Below, one piece after another: positions 35,380-44,235 of a stretch of DNA of 64,000 nt (positions within the stretch are counted from its first letter, which is position 1; every line of letters begins with the position of its first letter). Source of the stretch: Vibrio tritonius (GTDB lineage Bacteria > Pseudomonadota > Gammaproteobacteria > Enterobacterales > Vibrionaceae); contig NZ_AP014636.1 in the NCBI RefSeq assembly GCF_001547935.1, positions 1,426,001 to 1,490,000 on the forward strand, given 5' to 3'. The notes under the pieces were generated by a model. That model was given only the letters and a program-made list of their open reading frames with translations, did no database searches and was not told where the DNA came from. The translations under genes and the position numbers were made by a program.

Positions 35380-35856
35380 TTATTTTAACTTTAACTGCTT
35401 TACTGCCTGAGCAATATTAAACACTGGTACCTCACGCGCAAAATGAGCAACCTTATCCGCATCAAGCCCAGCTATTAGATTTTCGTTTGGCTTTTCAAAC
35501 ACATTGACGCTAGTGAAAAAATTCAAAAGCGTATCATTGCCATCTTTGATCAGTGCTTTTTTTAGCGTTTGAGTTTCTTGCGCGGAGCATCCATACATCT
35601 TGTCTTGATAGAGATAGATAACCACATTTTTTTGTTGGGCAGGCTCAAGTGAGTTAAACCATTTGTTGTCTTTAGGGAAGGCATACTGACTCGTCCTTGC
35701 TTGTTGAATGCACTCTCCGTACGCATCATCCCAAGTCGTTAGTGCTTGAACACTGTTCGTGTCTTGCACCGGTGGTGGTGTCTTAGATTGGCTCGCACAG
35801 CCTACAAGTAAGCTAGTAGAGCAAATAGCGATTGTGAGTAATGGTTTCACTGACAA
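35380..35856 (-). CDS. Small lipoprotein of unknown function
   Basis: 158 residues with a lipoprotein signal: ICSTSLLVGCASQS places the lipidated Cys at residue 19. Ser/Gln follow it, so the outer membrane is the likely destination. A short Pro-rich spacer is followed by a helical domain with three cysteines. NKWFNSLEPAQQKNVVIYLY and the following Cys resemble the exported protein at 2493-2999, so both may belong to one uncharacterised family. It lies divergent from the hybrid kinase across a 282-bp spacer that shows no gene. Own terminator, no operon partner. Confidence 0.8.
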   Translation of the reverse strand: MSVKPLLTIAICSTSLLVGCASQSKTPPPVQDTNSVQALTTWDDAYGECIQQARTSQYAFPKDNKWFNSLEPAQQKNVVIYLYQDKMYGCSAQETQTLKKALIKDGNDTLLNFFTSVNVFEKPNENLIAGLDADKVAHFAREVPVFNIAQAVKQLKLK

Positions 35857-35943
35857 ACCTCCAAATCAATTAATGTGTCTGCGAGTTAACCATTTGAGAT
35901 TTAGAACAGTGTAAATGGCGAGTCAGAGTTATGAATATTCTAA

Positions 35944-36831
35944 TTATAGAACGCTCGTTTTTTCAAAAAGTTGAGAAATAGTTGGCGCTTGCAACCAAGT
36001 CCAATCTTGAGGTAGCGCAACATCTGGGTTGTGTTGAGTAACCACGCGAGCATTTGCCTCATCACCACTTTCACTGTACGTAGCCAGTTGGGTGATTAAC
36101 TGTATTTCACGGTCATCTTTAAGCGGGTTTTGAAACTGCTCCATTATCCCCCAGCCTCCATCCCAAGGCAGCAACTCCACACTACTCAAAGCAAATAGAT
36201 CACGAATAATATTGCCTCTGATGTAGACAAGCCCATGAAAATGCAAGCTACCAAAATGGTCTGGACGAACCAATCCATCAATGCAGTGCTTCCATGCTCT
36301 ACCAGCCGGAATAAAACTGTCTGAAGGGAGATCATAAGGGTTAAAAGTGATCGCTAAACGATGCATCTGCCTTTCATCAAGCATGGCGTCCACACCAACC
36401 CATCGCTGCTGTTGTTCATGCCAGTATTCACAAATCCAATGGTCTTCATACACATCAGGAACGAGGTAATCGGCATACCCACAACGAACCCGAGCTGGCG
36501 TATCGTGCATTCGAATTAACGCACATAACATTAAGGCAAAATGACGGCCCACAACAATAACTCGTTTATCTGGTGTGAGGTTATTGACCAGATCAGCCGA
36601 TTGTCTTTGGGATAACACACTAAGAATATCAAGTGCACTGCGCAGTTGCATTTCTCTGTGGGCCGTAGCTAAACTGGTATAACAATGATAGCTTTCCAAC
36701 CAGTAAGCATGGATGAGATGGGATTGGATCCACTGACATAATGCGGGAATATCAGGTGCAATTAAGCTAAGCTCGTTTTTGTAACTTCCTAGGTCAGTGT
36801 ACTCGCTATAGAGATCGTTACTCCAGTCCAT
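35944..36831 (-). CDS. Transglutaminase-like protein lacking the expected catalytic Cys
   Basis: 295 residues. Residues about 85-150 match the transglutaminase-like core: RVIVVGRHFALMLCALIRMH, then TPARVRCGYADYL, EDHWICEYW with His131, and RWVGVDAML with Asp148. Family members normally have a Cys in the CRDFA/CRHFA position; here it is Gly95 followed by RHFAL. The His and Asp remain. So it may have lost protease or transglutaminase activity and act by binding, or Cys103 may substitute. There is no signal peptide. The substrate is unknown and the neighbours do not suggest one. Confidence 0.8.
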   Translation of the reverse strand: MDWSNDLYSEYTDLGSYKNELSLIAPDIPALCQWIQSHLIHAYWLESYHCYTSLATAHREMQLRSALDILSVLSQRQSADLVNNLTPDKRVIVVGRHFALMLCALIRMHDTPARVRCGYADYLVPDVYEDHWICEYWHEQQQRWVGVDAMLDERQMHRLAITFNPYDLPSDSFIPAGRAWKHCIDGLVRPDHFGSLHFHGLVYIRGNIIRDLFALSSVELLPWDGGWGIMEQFQNPLKDDREIQLITQLATYSESGDEANARVVTQHNPDVALPQDWTWLQAPTISQLFEKTSVL

Positions 36832-37053
36832 AGTGGGTCATCTCCTTTACTGCCATCACGAACTTTTGAGCAACTCAGTGATAGCTTAATGTTCCTAGCA
36901 AACCATTCGTTCAACCTCTGTGATTGGCTTACGTTCATGCAACATACATGATCGTTATGGTAAAAAAACGCCTAATTAATATTTGAGATAGAACACTCGT
37001 TTTAACACTAGTACACGGAAGCATTCCCCTAATTCTCGAATGAGTCACTTTTT

Positions 37054-38925
37054 TTAGTAATAAACATACGCGGTTATTTTTCCGATCATCTCCTCCCCAT
37101 ACCAATGCCGATAACCCATTTCACTGCGCAGCGCAGTATTGGTTGTGATACTCCAATTCCACGTTGCTTTAACACTCGAACGAGATAAAACATCATCACT
37201 TAACAACCGTAGCCAATCACCTTCTAGCCCGATTCGATGACCTTCACTGAGCGAGTAAAGCATCCCCATTCGAGTCCCAATACCCGCCACCCATTGATAG
37301 TCTGTAAGTGGCCCTTGGTTTATCTCACCACTTATCAGTCCATAGATATGTAGGTCATCTGCTCGCCCCCACGCCTTGCCGACCCCAGTGTTAATAAACA
37401 AACGATGACGATTACTGATATCTGGTCGATCAAAACCGAATTTCACATTCCATGCCACACTATCGAAAACTCGGTTACTCGGCGCCAGCGCCATCGCATC
37501 AACAATATACCAGTGGTCTAGTCGAGACACGCCCTTATCATCTAGGGTCACTCCGAGGTCACCAAAACTAATTTTTGCGCCAGGAATAAAGCCCGGCTGC
37601 GCATCATAGAGATCATGGTAAGAAGGTCGCCATTCAAACTCAGTAACATGGCGGCGATCCTGATTCATCTGGCGAGCCAACCCCAAACGCGCCGAACCAT
37701 GACCTTGGTCAGGGGACGTATGCGGTTTGGGCACATCGGAAAATGGAGAAGGGGCATCCAATTGGCTGCGTGCAATAAGGATCTTAGTGAGCTGTTTAGC
37801 GGTGATGTTGCGTGCTAAACCTTCATCATAGAGTTCGAAATTGAGCCATTCATAAGCAAATTCCAAAATCGCTGCTCGTTCACTAGGTGAAAACTCATCT
37901 GAAGTCGGATAGATCCCCTCGTCTTTTAGGCGACGTGTCGCTGCGTAAATTCGCTCGTCAACAGAATCTGATTCATGTAACAACCGCGTACCAAATGCAG
38001 CGCGATAAGCAGGTGGAGCGGTTAAGTTAGCGTCCACCAGCGCTTTTACCGTATCTGAGGGCGTAGCGGCATACGGGAATTGACTAACCAAATCCAAATC
38101 TTGGTTGGCCAACTGTAACAAGGCTAATAATTGGTAAGAACAATTTTCATCTAAAAAGTAATAATCAAATTCGGCCTGCTCTAGCTCCCATAAATGCAAA
38201 AGGACACGCTGCACTTCCCCATGGGTAAAACGCAATGGATACTCCCAAATATCGCGAGATTCAATATCGTTATATTCTCGTACTTTTTTGTAATACGGCA
38301 TCACGGTAAAACGTCCCGGATATGAGCCAACCATGCCCTTAAACGCATAAAGTGCCGCGTTATCGTCGGTTTGTGGCTGCGCTGCGAAATTTATCGCATA
38401 AGCAACCAGTTCACTGTTCTTGTTTTGGTTTAGAGCATCCACTCTTAGTAATGTATGCCCAAACATCGACGATGGATTATTCATAAATGCGGTCGGAAAA
38501 ACCAACGTCAGTTGATCTGGCGCCATCGCTTGTTGCCATTTGTTCAGCTCCGCACACAGTAACTTAGGAGCAGCATGGCCAAGCTGTTGCTCTAGCCAAG
38601 TGAAACGGGCAGGAAAAGTGCAGCGCATGATTTGTCTTTTACTCGGCTCTGATTGATATAGCGCGGCAATGGTAGCAACCAATTCTTGTTGGGGGTCGAA
38701 CTTACCGTTTGGCGAGAGAAAAAAAGAGTCGGAATCAATCGTGCTTTTGTATTGATAGCGCAGTGCGGGCAAATAATGGCCTAACTTTAGCCAATAGGGA
38801 TCTTGGCTAAGTCTTGTGATATTAAAATCAGGTACTTCGCTTGGAGCATTGCTTTGCGCTTGTGCCATCCCAGACACACTAAAAAGCAGTATAACGAGAA
38901 TCGCGGTCCATCGACGACTTAACAT
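37054..38925 (-). CDS. DUF4105 (Lnb N-terminal-like) exported protein
   Basis: 623 residues, with a signal peptide of about 23 residues (ending GMAQA). The DUF4105 domain is around residues 135-300: VFPTAFMNNPSSMFGHTLLR, AINFAAQP, FKGMVGSYPGRFTVMPYYKK, ESRDIWEYPL and FLDENCSYQLLALL. The C-terminal third has alternating hydrophobic/polar strands and ends in an aromatic (ITAYVYY), which suggests an outer-membrane barrel or beta domain. The DUF4105 fold is shared with the N-terminal part of a lacto-N-biosidase; enzymatic activity here is not established. It follows the DUF3015 gene by 128 bp. Confidence 0.88.
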   Translation of the reverse strand: MLSRRWTAILVILLFSVSGMAQAQSNAPSEVPDFNITRLSQDPYWLKLGHYLPALRYQYKSTIDSDSFFLSPNGKFDPQQELVATIAALYQSEPSKRQIMRCTFPARFTWLEQQLGHAAPKLLCAELNKWQQAMAPDQLTLVFPTAFMNNPSSMFGHTLLRVDALNQNKNSELVAYAINFAAQPQTDDNAALYAFKGMVGSYPGRFTVMPYYKKVREYNDIESRDIWEYPLRFTHGEVQRVLLHLWELEQAEFDYYFLDENCSYQLLALLQLANQDLDLVSQFPYAATPSDTVKALVDANLTAPPAYRAAFGTRLLHESDSVDERIYAATRRLKDEGIYPTSDEFSPSERAAILEFAYEWLNFELYDEGLARNITAKQLTKILIARSQLDAPSPFSDVPKPHTSPDQGHGSARLGLARQMNQDRRHVTEFEWRPSYHDLYDAQPGFIPGAKISFGDLGVTLDDKGVSRLDHWYIVDAMALAPSNRVFDSVAWNVKFGFDRPDISNRHRLFINTGVGKAWGRADDLHIYGLISGEINQGPLTDYQWVAGIGTRMGMLYSLSEGHRIGLEGDWLRLLSDDVLSRSSVKATWNWSITTNTALRSEMGYRHWYGEEMIGKITAYVYY

Positions 38926-39016
38926 ACTGTGGTGTCACCTCGAAAAGCCAATTAAGCGGGAATGTATGAGCGCTTTATTATGAATTGAGCAGTATTAACA
39001 CATTTTTTGAGATAGA

Positions 39017-39039
39017 AAGTGCCTCTCCTTGAGGCACTT
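39017..39039. terminator. Hairpin between the DUF3015 and DUF4105 genes
   Basis: Nine-pair stem AAGTGCCTC / GAGGCACTT with loop TCCTT. The T-run is poor on the minus strand, so it may only partly terminate. Confidence 0.55.
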
Positions 39040-39053
39040 AATAGAATAACAAG

Positions 39054-39539
39054 TTAAATTGCGTAGCTAGATAGTTGAGTGTCTTGCGCAATCATCACAT
39101 TCAGATTATTAAGAACTTCATTAGACGTGACATTTTCAGAACTAAATACCGCGGCAAAATTCTGTTTTGCCATGGTGTTGAAACTAGCTTTATCTTCGTC
39201 TTTTATGCCCCATACTTCAGACAAGGTATTGAGAGTTTCCCCCTGACCTTTGGCAATGTCGCGTGCCAAATTGTCCATATTGCCATCAATAAACATGGCG
39301 AGTTTCTGTGCAGAATCAATAGTTCCGGTACCATCACAACCTAATGTGCCGAAGGTAATACCAAAAGTTTGGTTACCGGAGGTGCTATTGGTTGTCGCGC
39401 CTAAAATTTTAAACACTTTACCGCTTTTTCCGTCAAATATCATGGTACCCAAACCACAACCAATATCTTCATCGGCCATCGCCATATGAGAAAAAGGTAA
39501 TGCTGCTGTAAGTGCGACCACTGCAAATAATTTTTTCAT
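39054..39539 (-). CDS. DUF3015 exported protein
   Basis: 161 residues, with a signal peptide of about 22 residues (ending MAMA). The mature part begins DEDIGCGLGTMIFDGKSGK, a DUF3015 hallmark, then TFGITFGTLGCDG and a helical C-terminal half with a conserved-looking DNLARDIAKGQGETL. The two cysteines (in IGCG and LGCD) can form a disulphide in the periplasm. Function is unknown. DUF3015 and DUF4105 genes are neighbours here and, to my recollection, in other gammaproteobacteria, which suggests a shared envelope role. Confidence 0.88.
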   Translation of the reverse strand: MKKLFAVVALTAALPFSHMAMADEDIGCGLGTMIFDGKSGKVFKILGATTNSTSGNQTFGITFGTLGCDGTGTIDSAQKLAMFIDGNMDNLARDIAKGQGETLNTLSEVWGIKDEDKASFNTMAKQNFAAVFSSENVTSNEVLNNLNVMIAQDTQLSSYAI

Positions 39540-39729
39540 GAGTTAAATCCCTAACCAGAATGTATAAACGGATGATCTGAACGACATGATCTTTTTTAAG
39601 CTAGAACAGTATTGAGAAATTTACCAATATGTGACAAAGAATTTGGCCGGATAATTAAATAAAGTGCGAGCATTGCACAATATCTGAACGGCAAATATGT
39701 TACAAAGTGACAGACTAAATGGAGCTAGT

Positions 39730-40596
39730 ATGTCATTACACAACGTCGAAATTCCAAATCCACGCTCACCCAGCCACAAGAGTACGCAACCCATCTTATT
39801 GATTGGGGAAGCTCTGCATGGTGTGAAGGAATTTGGTCAATATAAACTGGACTTGATTAAGCAGTATTTTACGCAAGGAAAACAGTTTGCAGTCGGGTTT
39901 GAAGCCGATGAATTGGGATTCGCATCGCTGCTAGATTCACAACATGTGGATGAACTATTATTGGCATTTCCCAAAATTTTCCGAACTCAAGAAACCGCGA
40001 ATATATTACTATTCTGTTTAGCCAATAATATTCCCATGTTTGGCTTTGATAGCCGCATTCGCATACCAGAGCATAAGATGTCTCCGAAACTAACGGAGCA
40101 AGCCGCGTATTATCACCATATCTATAATACCTATTTTGGCACCTCGGAATATTATGCAATGCGAGACCAATTAATGGCACAAGCCATTGAACGTAATCTA
40201 AAACATCACGCAACTCAGTTATTATGCCTCACTCATAATTTGCATATTCGTAAAAATGGATCACAAGAATCTCAAAGTACAATAAAACTAAAATCAATAC
40301 GTGAGCATTTAGACGATTCCAACATTAAGAGTAAATCCGTGGCATTGGTTGCTCATCATGGGGACTATTTAACTATCGACCTGACACCCGCCAATTTTAC
40401 TGTCACAGATCCCAATGCGATTGAGGCATTGAGCGTTCCAAATAAAATCTCCTCTTTTTACCCCTTAGACCATCAAGCCAAAAAACACTGTTATTTATTA
40501 GGCACCATAAAAGAATCTTCCCCAATTAAAGAGAGTTACGATCACGTAGTTCTGTTTCACCAAGTGCATCAACCACAGATTATTGAACCCAAATAA
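39730..40596 (+). CDS. Erythromycin-esterase-like protein
   Basis: 288 residues. It begins LLIGEALHGVKEFGQYKLDL followed by FAVGFEADELG, matching the GExTHGxxEF and E.D motifs of the Ere/EreA superfamily. RDQLMAQAIERNL and CLTHNLHIRKN match the conserved R-D-x-x-M and H-N-x-H metal or active-site region. Genuine macrolide esterases are about 400 residues, so this shorter protein probably hydrolyses or binds something else. There is no signal peptide. The start at ATG 39730 has GGAG 5 nt upstream; the longer frame from 39697 lacks a ribosome site. A repeat element follows directly. Confidence 0.78.
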   Translation: MSLHNVEIPNPRSPSHKSTQPILLIGEALHGVKEFGQYKLDLIKQYFTQGKQFAVGFEADELGFASLLDSQHVDELLLAFPKIFRTQETANILLFCLANNIPMFGFDSRIRIPEHKMSPKLTEQAAYYHHIYNTYFGTSEYYAMRDQLMAQAIERNLKHHATQLLCLTHNLHIRKNGSQESQSTIKLKSIREHLDDSNIKSKSVALVAHHGDYLTIDLTPANFTVTDPNAIEALSVPNKISSFYPLDHQAKKHCYLLGTIKESSPIKESYDHVVLFHQVHQPQIIEPK

Positions 40597-40608
40597 AAAC
40601 AACCGCAT

Positions 40609-40874
40609 TATACCCAAATGACCTCAAGATGCAGACTTCAGAGCTTCATCAACAAGCACAGGTCAAGCTCAATGACGGAAGGAATGGTCATTCCCTTTCA
40701 ACGTCATTGGGCGCTGAAATGGGCTTGTTGATGAGCTCCCAAAGGGCGAGTTGTATTCGCTCCTATGCTGCGTTACCGATTTTCTACGTAGAATAACTAG
40801 GTATTCAAATCGGTGCCTTGCCTATGAGCGAATACATTCTCGCTGAAACCGCATCTTGAGGTTACTTGGGTATA
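40609..40874 (+). repeat. 266-bp inverted repeat element, copy C
   Basis: Complete element with both terminal repeats, identical by eye to copy B (28809-29074) and in the same orientation. It lies between the esterase-like gene and the expansin gene. Confidence 0.93.
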
Positions 40875-40989
40875 ACGTTACTTTAATTCTTGAATACGTT
40901 TCCCAAAGCGCATGCTCTTAACACAATCAATACTGATTTTTGACTTGCCTTCATCCATAACTATCACACTTACATATGAAACTATATAA

Positions 40990-41010
40990 ATATGTGTAAT
41001 TGACACATAT
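40990..41010. promoter_or_regulatory. Palindromic operator candidate upstream of the expansin gene
   Basis: ATATGTGT AATTG ACACATAT, a perfect 8-bp inverted repeat 26 bp before the expansin ATG. It resembles but does not fit a CRP site (the half-sites are one base too close). A regulator binding here is inferred. Confidence 0.5.
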
Positions 41011-41035
41011 ATCACTCAAACACATGTAAGAGGTT

Positions 41036-41719
41036 ATGATGAAATTATCCATGTTATGTACCACAGTTGGCTTAGCGGTTTTGAGCGTAGGTGTTAACGC
41101 TGCTGAAACTACCCATACCGGTAAAGGAACCTTCTATGGTTATGGTGGCGGTGGTAATTGCAGTTTTCCTGTCCCTGACTCTTCTATCTACACCGCAGCG
41201 ATGAACAAAACAGACTATAACAACTCTCAAGCTTGCGGCGGATTCGCTCAAGTAACCAATACCGATACGAACCAAACTGTCATTGTTCGAATTGATGATC
41301 AATGTCCGGAGTGCGCCAAAGGGTCTATCGATTTAGACCAAAAGGCATTTGCTCAAATTGCAGCAATTGAAACCGGTATTATTCCGATTTCTTGGCATTA
41401 TATTGCAGACCCTAATGACAAAAATATGAAGCTCTATTTCAAAGAGGGGTCAAGTCAGTGGTGGACGGGGATTCAAGTTCGTGACCATAAATATCCCATT
41501 ACCAAATTAGAATATCGTATTAGCGGCTCGGGAGAGAGTTTCACTGAAGTCACTCGCCAACCTTACAACTATTTTGTTAAGAATGACGGTTTTGGTGTTG
41601 GACCTTACGATTTCCGCATTACCGATAGCAAAGGTCAAAAACTCACTGTTAGATCCGTCGCATTAACTCTCAATTCTGAAATAGACACCGCGATGCAATT
41701 CCCTAATGCAGATGAGTAA
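41036..41719 (+). CDS. Bacterial expansin (EXLX-like)
   Basis: 227 residues, exported (signal peptide residues 1-23, ending NAAE). Domain 1 is the six-stranded double-psi barrel of expansins and RlpA: GKGTFYGYGGGGNCSF, then RIDDQCPECAKGSIDLDQKAF with the key Asp87/Asp88 region. Domain 2 is the CBM63-like cellulose-binding module: KEGSSQWWTGIQVRDHKYP with surface Trp142-Trp143, LEYRISG, and PYNYFV with a further aromatic. It resembles B. subtilis EXLX1 closely in both domains. Expansins loosen cellulose-containing walls without hydrolysis, so this suggests contact with plants or algae. It is a lone gene downstream of a repeat element and a palindromic operator. Confidence 0.92.
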   Translation: MMKLSMLCTTVGLAVLSVGVNAAETTHTGKGTFYGYGGGGNCSFPVPDSSIYTAAMNKTDYNNSQACGGFAQVTNTDTNQTVIVRIDDQCPECAKGSIDLDQKAFAQIAAIETGIIPISWHYIADPNDKNMKLYFKEGSSQWWTGIQVRDHKYPITKLEYRISGSGESFTEVTRQPYNYFVKNDGFGVGPYDFRITDSKGQKLTVRSVALTLNSEIDTAMQFPNADE

Positions 41720-41783
41720 TCTACATCATAAGCACTAGCGATAGGCAATGGTCTATTGCAAAATTTAACGTGATAAAAAACAA

Positions 41784-41804
41784 AAAGCGCCCATTGGGCG
41801 CTTT
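41784..41804 (-). terminator. Terminator of the PAS chemoreceptor gene
   Basis: Nine-pair stem AAAGCGCCC / GGGCGCTTT with an ATT loop. On the minus strand it is followed by a T-rich run. The same hairpin recurs at 44188-44208. Confidence 0.88.
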
Positions 41805-41824
41805 GGTAGATCCAAGAGCATTAC

Positions 41825-43135
41825 CTACATCGTTTTGTTAAGGTCACTAATCATACTAACAACTTGATCTGCGCCGTTTTGAATATCCTTAATCACGTCC
41901 CCAGCTTCTCGTGAGAGTGTGAGGCTTTCATTCGCTTGATCTTCACACTTAGAAATTAACCCCACCGCGCTCTGTGTTTTTTGGAGGTTTTCCGACACCA
42001 TAGCAACGATCTGCTCTGTTGTCGTATTAGTTCGAGACGCTAATTGACGAACTTCATCGGCAACAACAGCAAATCCACGTCCTTGCTCACCGGCACGAGC
42101 CGCTTCAATAGCCGCATTAAGAGCCAACAGATTGGTTTGATCAGCGATACCACTGATACTTTTTACTAATTCACTGATTTTTTGTGAGTGCTCATTAAGC
42201 GCATCAATTGCACCTTTTGCACTATCCATCAGTTCAGAAAGCTCTTCCATGTGCTTCACGGTTGAGACGATGATTTCCTCACCATGCTCCGTTTGGCTTC
42301 TCGTCTCTTGAGAGATAGAGCGAGCCATATTTGCAGCATCTCTCGCCGACTGCTCTTGAGCAACTTGATCGGTGATAAGTGATGCAAATTTAACCACTTT
42401 ATACAACTTGCCACTATCATCATGAATCGGGTTATACGAAGCTTCTAGCCATAGTTCCTGTCCATGGGCATCTACACGCTTAAAACGTCCCGAAACAAAT
42501 TGACCAGAACCCAATTTTTTCCAGAAGTCTCGGTACGCAGCTGACTCAGCTTCTTCACTTTCACAAAAAATACGATGGTGCTTACCAACAATGTCATTTA
42601 AGCGATATCCAACAGCGGACAAAAAGTTGTCATTAGCTGTCACGATGGTGCCATCCAAATTGAATTCGATAACCGCCATTGAGCGATTAATCGCTACCAC
42701 CATATCTTGCTGAGCGCGAGAACGCCCAATCGTTCGAGTTAGCTCGGAAGCCAACATAATAAAACTTTTTAACTTATTATCGCTGCTCTTAACTGGATGA
42801 AGGATTGCTCGTAACCACCCTTCTTCGTTATTCCCTTTTAAAATCTGAAAGGCACCGTTCCAGTGTTTTTGCTCTCTTATGGCGTCAGCAGCTCTTTTGA
42901 AATGCTCTGTATCGCGAGCATCTTGCGGCACCAAATCCGTAATGCTCCTACCGACAACATCTCTCTCAGCTAACTGCAGTTCTTGAGTCACATTTGCGTT
43001 AACGGATGTTATCTTACCATTGACATCCAAAGAAAACCTGAGCATATCCTGCTCTAAACTTTCGCGAATGTCATTGAGAGCAAAATTTTGTTCTTCTAAG
43101 ATTGATTGCTCATTTCTTTTCTTGTTAAAAAACAT
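41825..43135 (-). CDS. Soluble PAS-PAS chemoreceptor, BdlA-like
   Basis: 436 residues with no membrane segment. PAS1 (residues about 30-135; [20 protein letters not shown]) and PAS2 (about 150-255; [28 protein letters not shown], then [17 protein letters not shown]) are followed by a signalling domain with [20 protein letters not shown] and [15 protein letters not shown]. The order PAS-PAS-MCP and the length are those of Aer-2- or BdlA-type receptors that sense oxygen or redox state and can affect biofilm dispersal. Whether heme or FAD is bound cannot be seen. Lone gene with its own terminator. Confidence 0.92.
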   Translation of the reverse strand: MFFNKKRNEQSILEEQNFALNDIRESLEQDMLRFSLDVNGKITSVNANVTQELQLAERDVVGRSITDLVPQDARDTEHFKRAADAIREQKHWNGAFQILKGNNEEGWLRAILHPVKSSDNKLKSFIMLASELTRTIGRSRAQQDMVVAINRSMAVIEFNLDGTIVTANDNFLSAVGYRLNDIVGKHHRIFCESEEAESAAYRDFWKKLGSGQFVSGRFKRVDAHGQELWLEASYNPIHDDSGKLYKVVKFASLITDQVAQEQSARDAANMARSISQETRSQTEHGEEIIVSTVKHMEELSELMDSAKGAIDALNEHSQKISELVKSISGIADQTNLLALNAAIEAARAGEQGRGFAVVADEVRQLASRTNTTTEQIVAMVSENLQKTQSAVGLISKCEDQANESLTLSREAGDVIKDIQNGADQVVSMISDLNKTM

Positions 43136-43507
43136 ACGACCCCTTTCAGCCCTTACACATTCGCATTAGCACGACGGTTTCCTTGGTTATTCAAGAATAG
43201 TATAGAATCACAAATTATACGCAACTAGTAAAAACAATTAACATGTGTGACAGAACCGACATTTTTGTTATTTAAAAAACATCCCTTTAGCAACACTGTT
43301 TTCCCAAAATAATCAGTACATTACTACTAAATAAGCACTTTACGGATTGCCCAACAAAAGTCATTATTGGCATCCACTATAGCTTGGTCGGTTTTCAAGC
43401 CAAAGGAATCGACTTCGAACAATATATTTCCCGACTAATTATCTATAAACGAGTTAGACCAATTTATCAGACAATATTAGCCTAGCTTACTGAGTAATCC
43501 AGAAGTA
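43136..43507. other. Intergenic region without a gene
   Basis: 372 bp between divergent genes, AT-rich, with no repeat, RNA gene or open frame recognised. It must contain the promoters of both neighbours. Confidence 0.5.
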
Positions 43508-43726
43508 ATGTCGGATGAACTGAATGCCAAGCAGCCTCAAGCGATTGTCGGATTTAAAATTGTGATTGATGACATTCAGGCCAAAGAAAAACTAGAGCTA
43601 CACCTAAGCCCAGAAGATCAAGCAGGTGTTTATCAAGCACTCAATGAGAGTGAGCACTTGCCTGCCAAGATGCTTGCCAACTACATGAACAAACGAACGA
43701 CGAAAAGTGAAGGAAAAGATCAATGA
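43508..43726 (+). CDS. Small conserved-looking protein coupled to a Nudix hydrolase
   Basis: 72 residues with no recognised domain: VGFKIVIDDIQAKEKLELHL, then a helical C terminus LPAKMLANYMNKR. Its stop codon overlaps the Nudix ATG (ATGA), so the two are co-translated. The size and the coupling suggest a partner or regulator of the Nudix enzyme. The ribosome site is weak. Confidence 0.65.
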   Translation: MSDELNAKQPQAIVGFKIVIDDIQAKEKLELHLSPEDQAGVYQALNESEHLPAKMLANYMNKRTTKSEGKDQ

Positions 43727-44172
43727 TCAAAGTGAATACCACCGTTGTTTCCGGCGTGGCATTATCACAAATTGATGGTGAAATGAAACTGCTGCTAATG
43801 AAACGAGTAAAAGGTGGCTTTTGGTGTCACGTTGCAGGCTCAATCGAAGCGGGAGAAACCGGGGTTGATGCGATTGTGCGTGAGTTTTCTGAAGAAACTC
43901 AGATTCAAGTAACTCATTTATATAACGCGCAGTTTCTAGAGCAGTTCTACGTTGATAGTGCCAACCTTATTGAACTGATTCCCGTCTTTGCCGTGCTGTG
44001 CCCAGCCAATCAAAATGTCACGCTTAACGACGAGCATACCGAATACAAATGGTGCAGTTTACAAGAAGCCCTAGAACTTGCTCCCTTCCCTAATCAACAT
44101 GCCGCATACAAACATATCTGGCACTATTTCGTCGAAAAGCCCATCAATGAGCTTTATCGGGTGAACATCTAG
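43723..44172 (+). CDS. Nudix hydrolase
   Basis: 149 residues. The Nudix box is complete: GSIEAGETGVDAIVREFSEE, with the Gly, Glu and REFSEET metal-binding pattern. It begins VVSGVALSQIDGEMKLLLMK. Such enzymes cleave nucleoside diphosphates linked to other groups, and the substrate cannot be inferred. It is coupled to the small gene upstream and followed by a terminator. Confidence 0.9.
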   Translation: MIKVNTTVVSGVALSQIDGEMKLLLMKRVKGGFWCHVAGSIEAGETGVDAIVREFSEETQIQVTHLYNAQFLEQFYVDSANLIELIPVFAVLCPANQNVTLNDEHTEYKWCSLQEALELAPFPNQHAAYKHIWHYFVEKPINELYRVNI

Positions 44173-44187
44173 TTTTTTGCCAAACAA

Positions 44188-44208
44188 AAAGCGCCCATTG
44201 GGCGCTTT
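44188..44208. terminator. Bidirectional terminator between the Nudix gene and tdh
   Basis: Stem AAAGCGCCC / GGGCGCTTT with an ATT loop; T-rich on the plus strand (CGTTTTG) and on the minus strand. Confidence 0.88.
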
Positions 44209-44235
44209 CGTTTTGTAAATATGGCACTGAACCAC

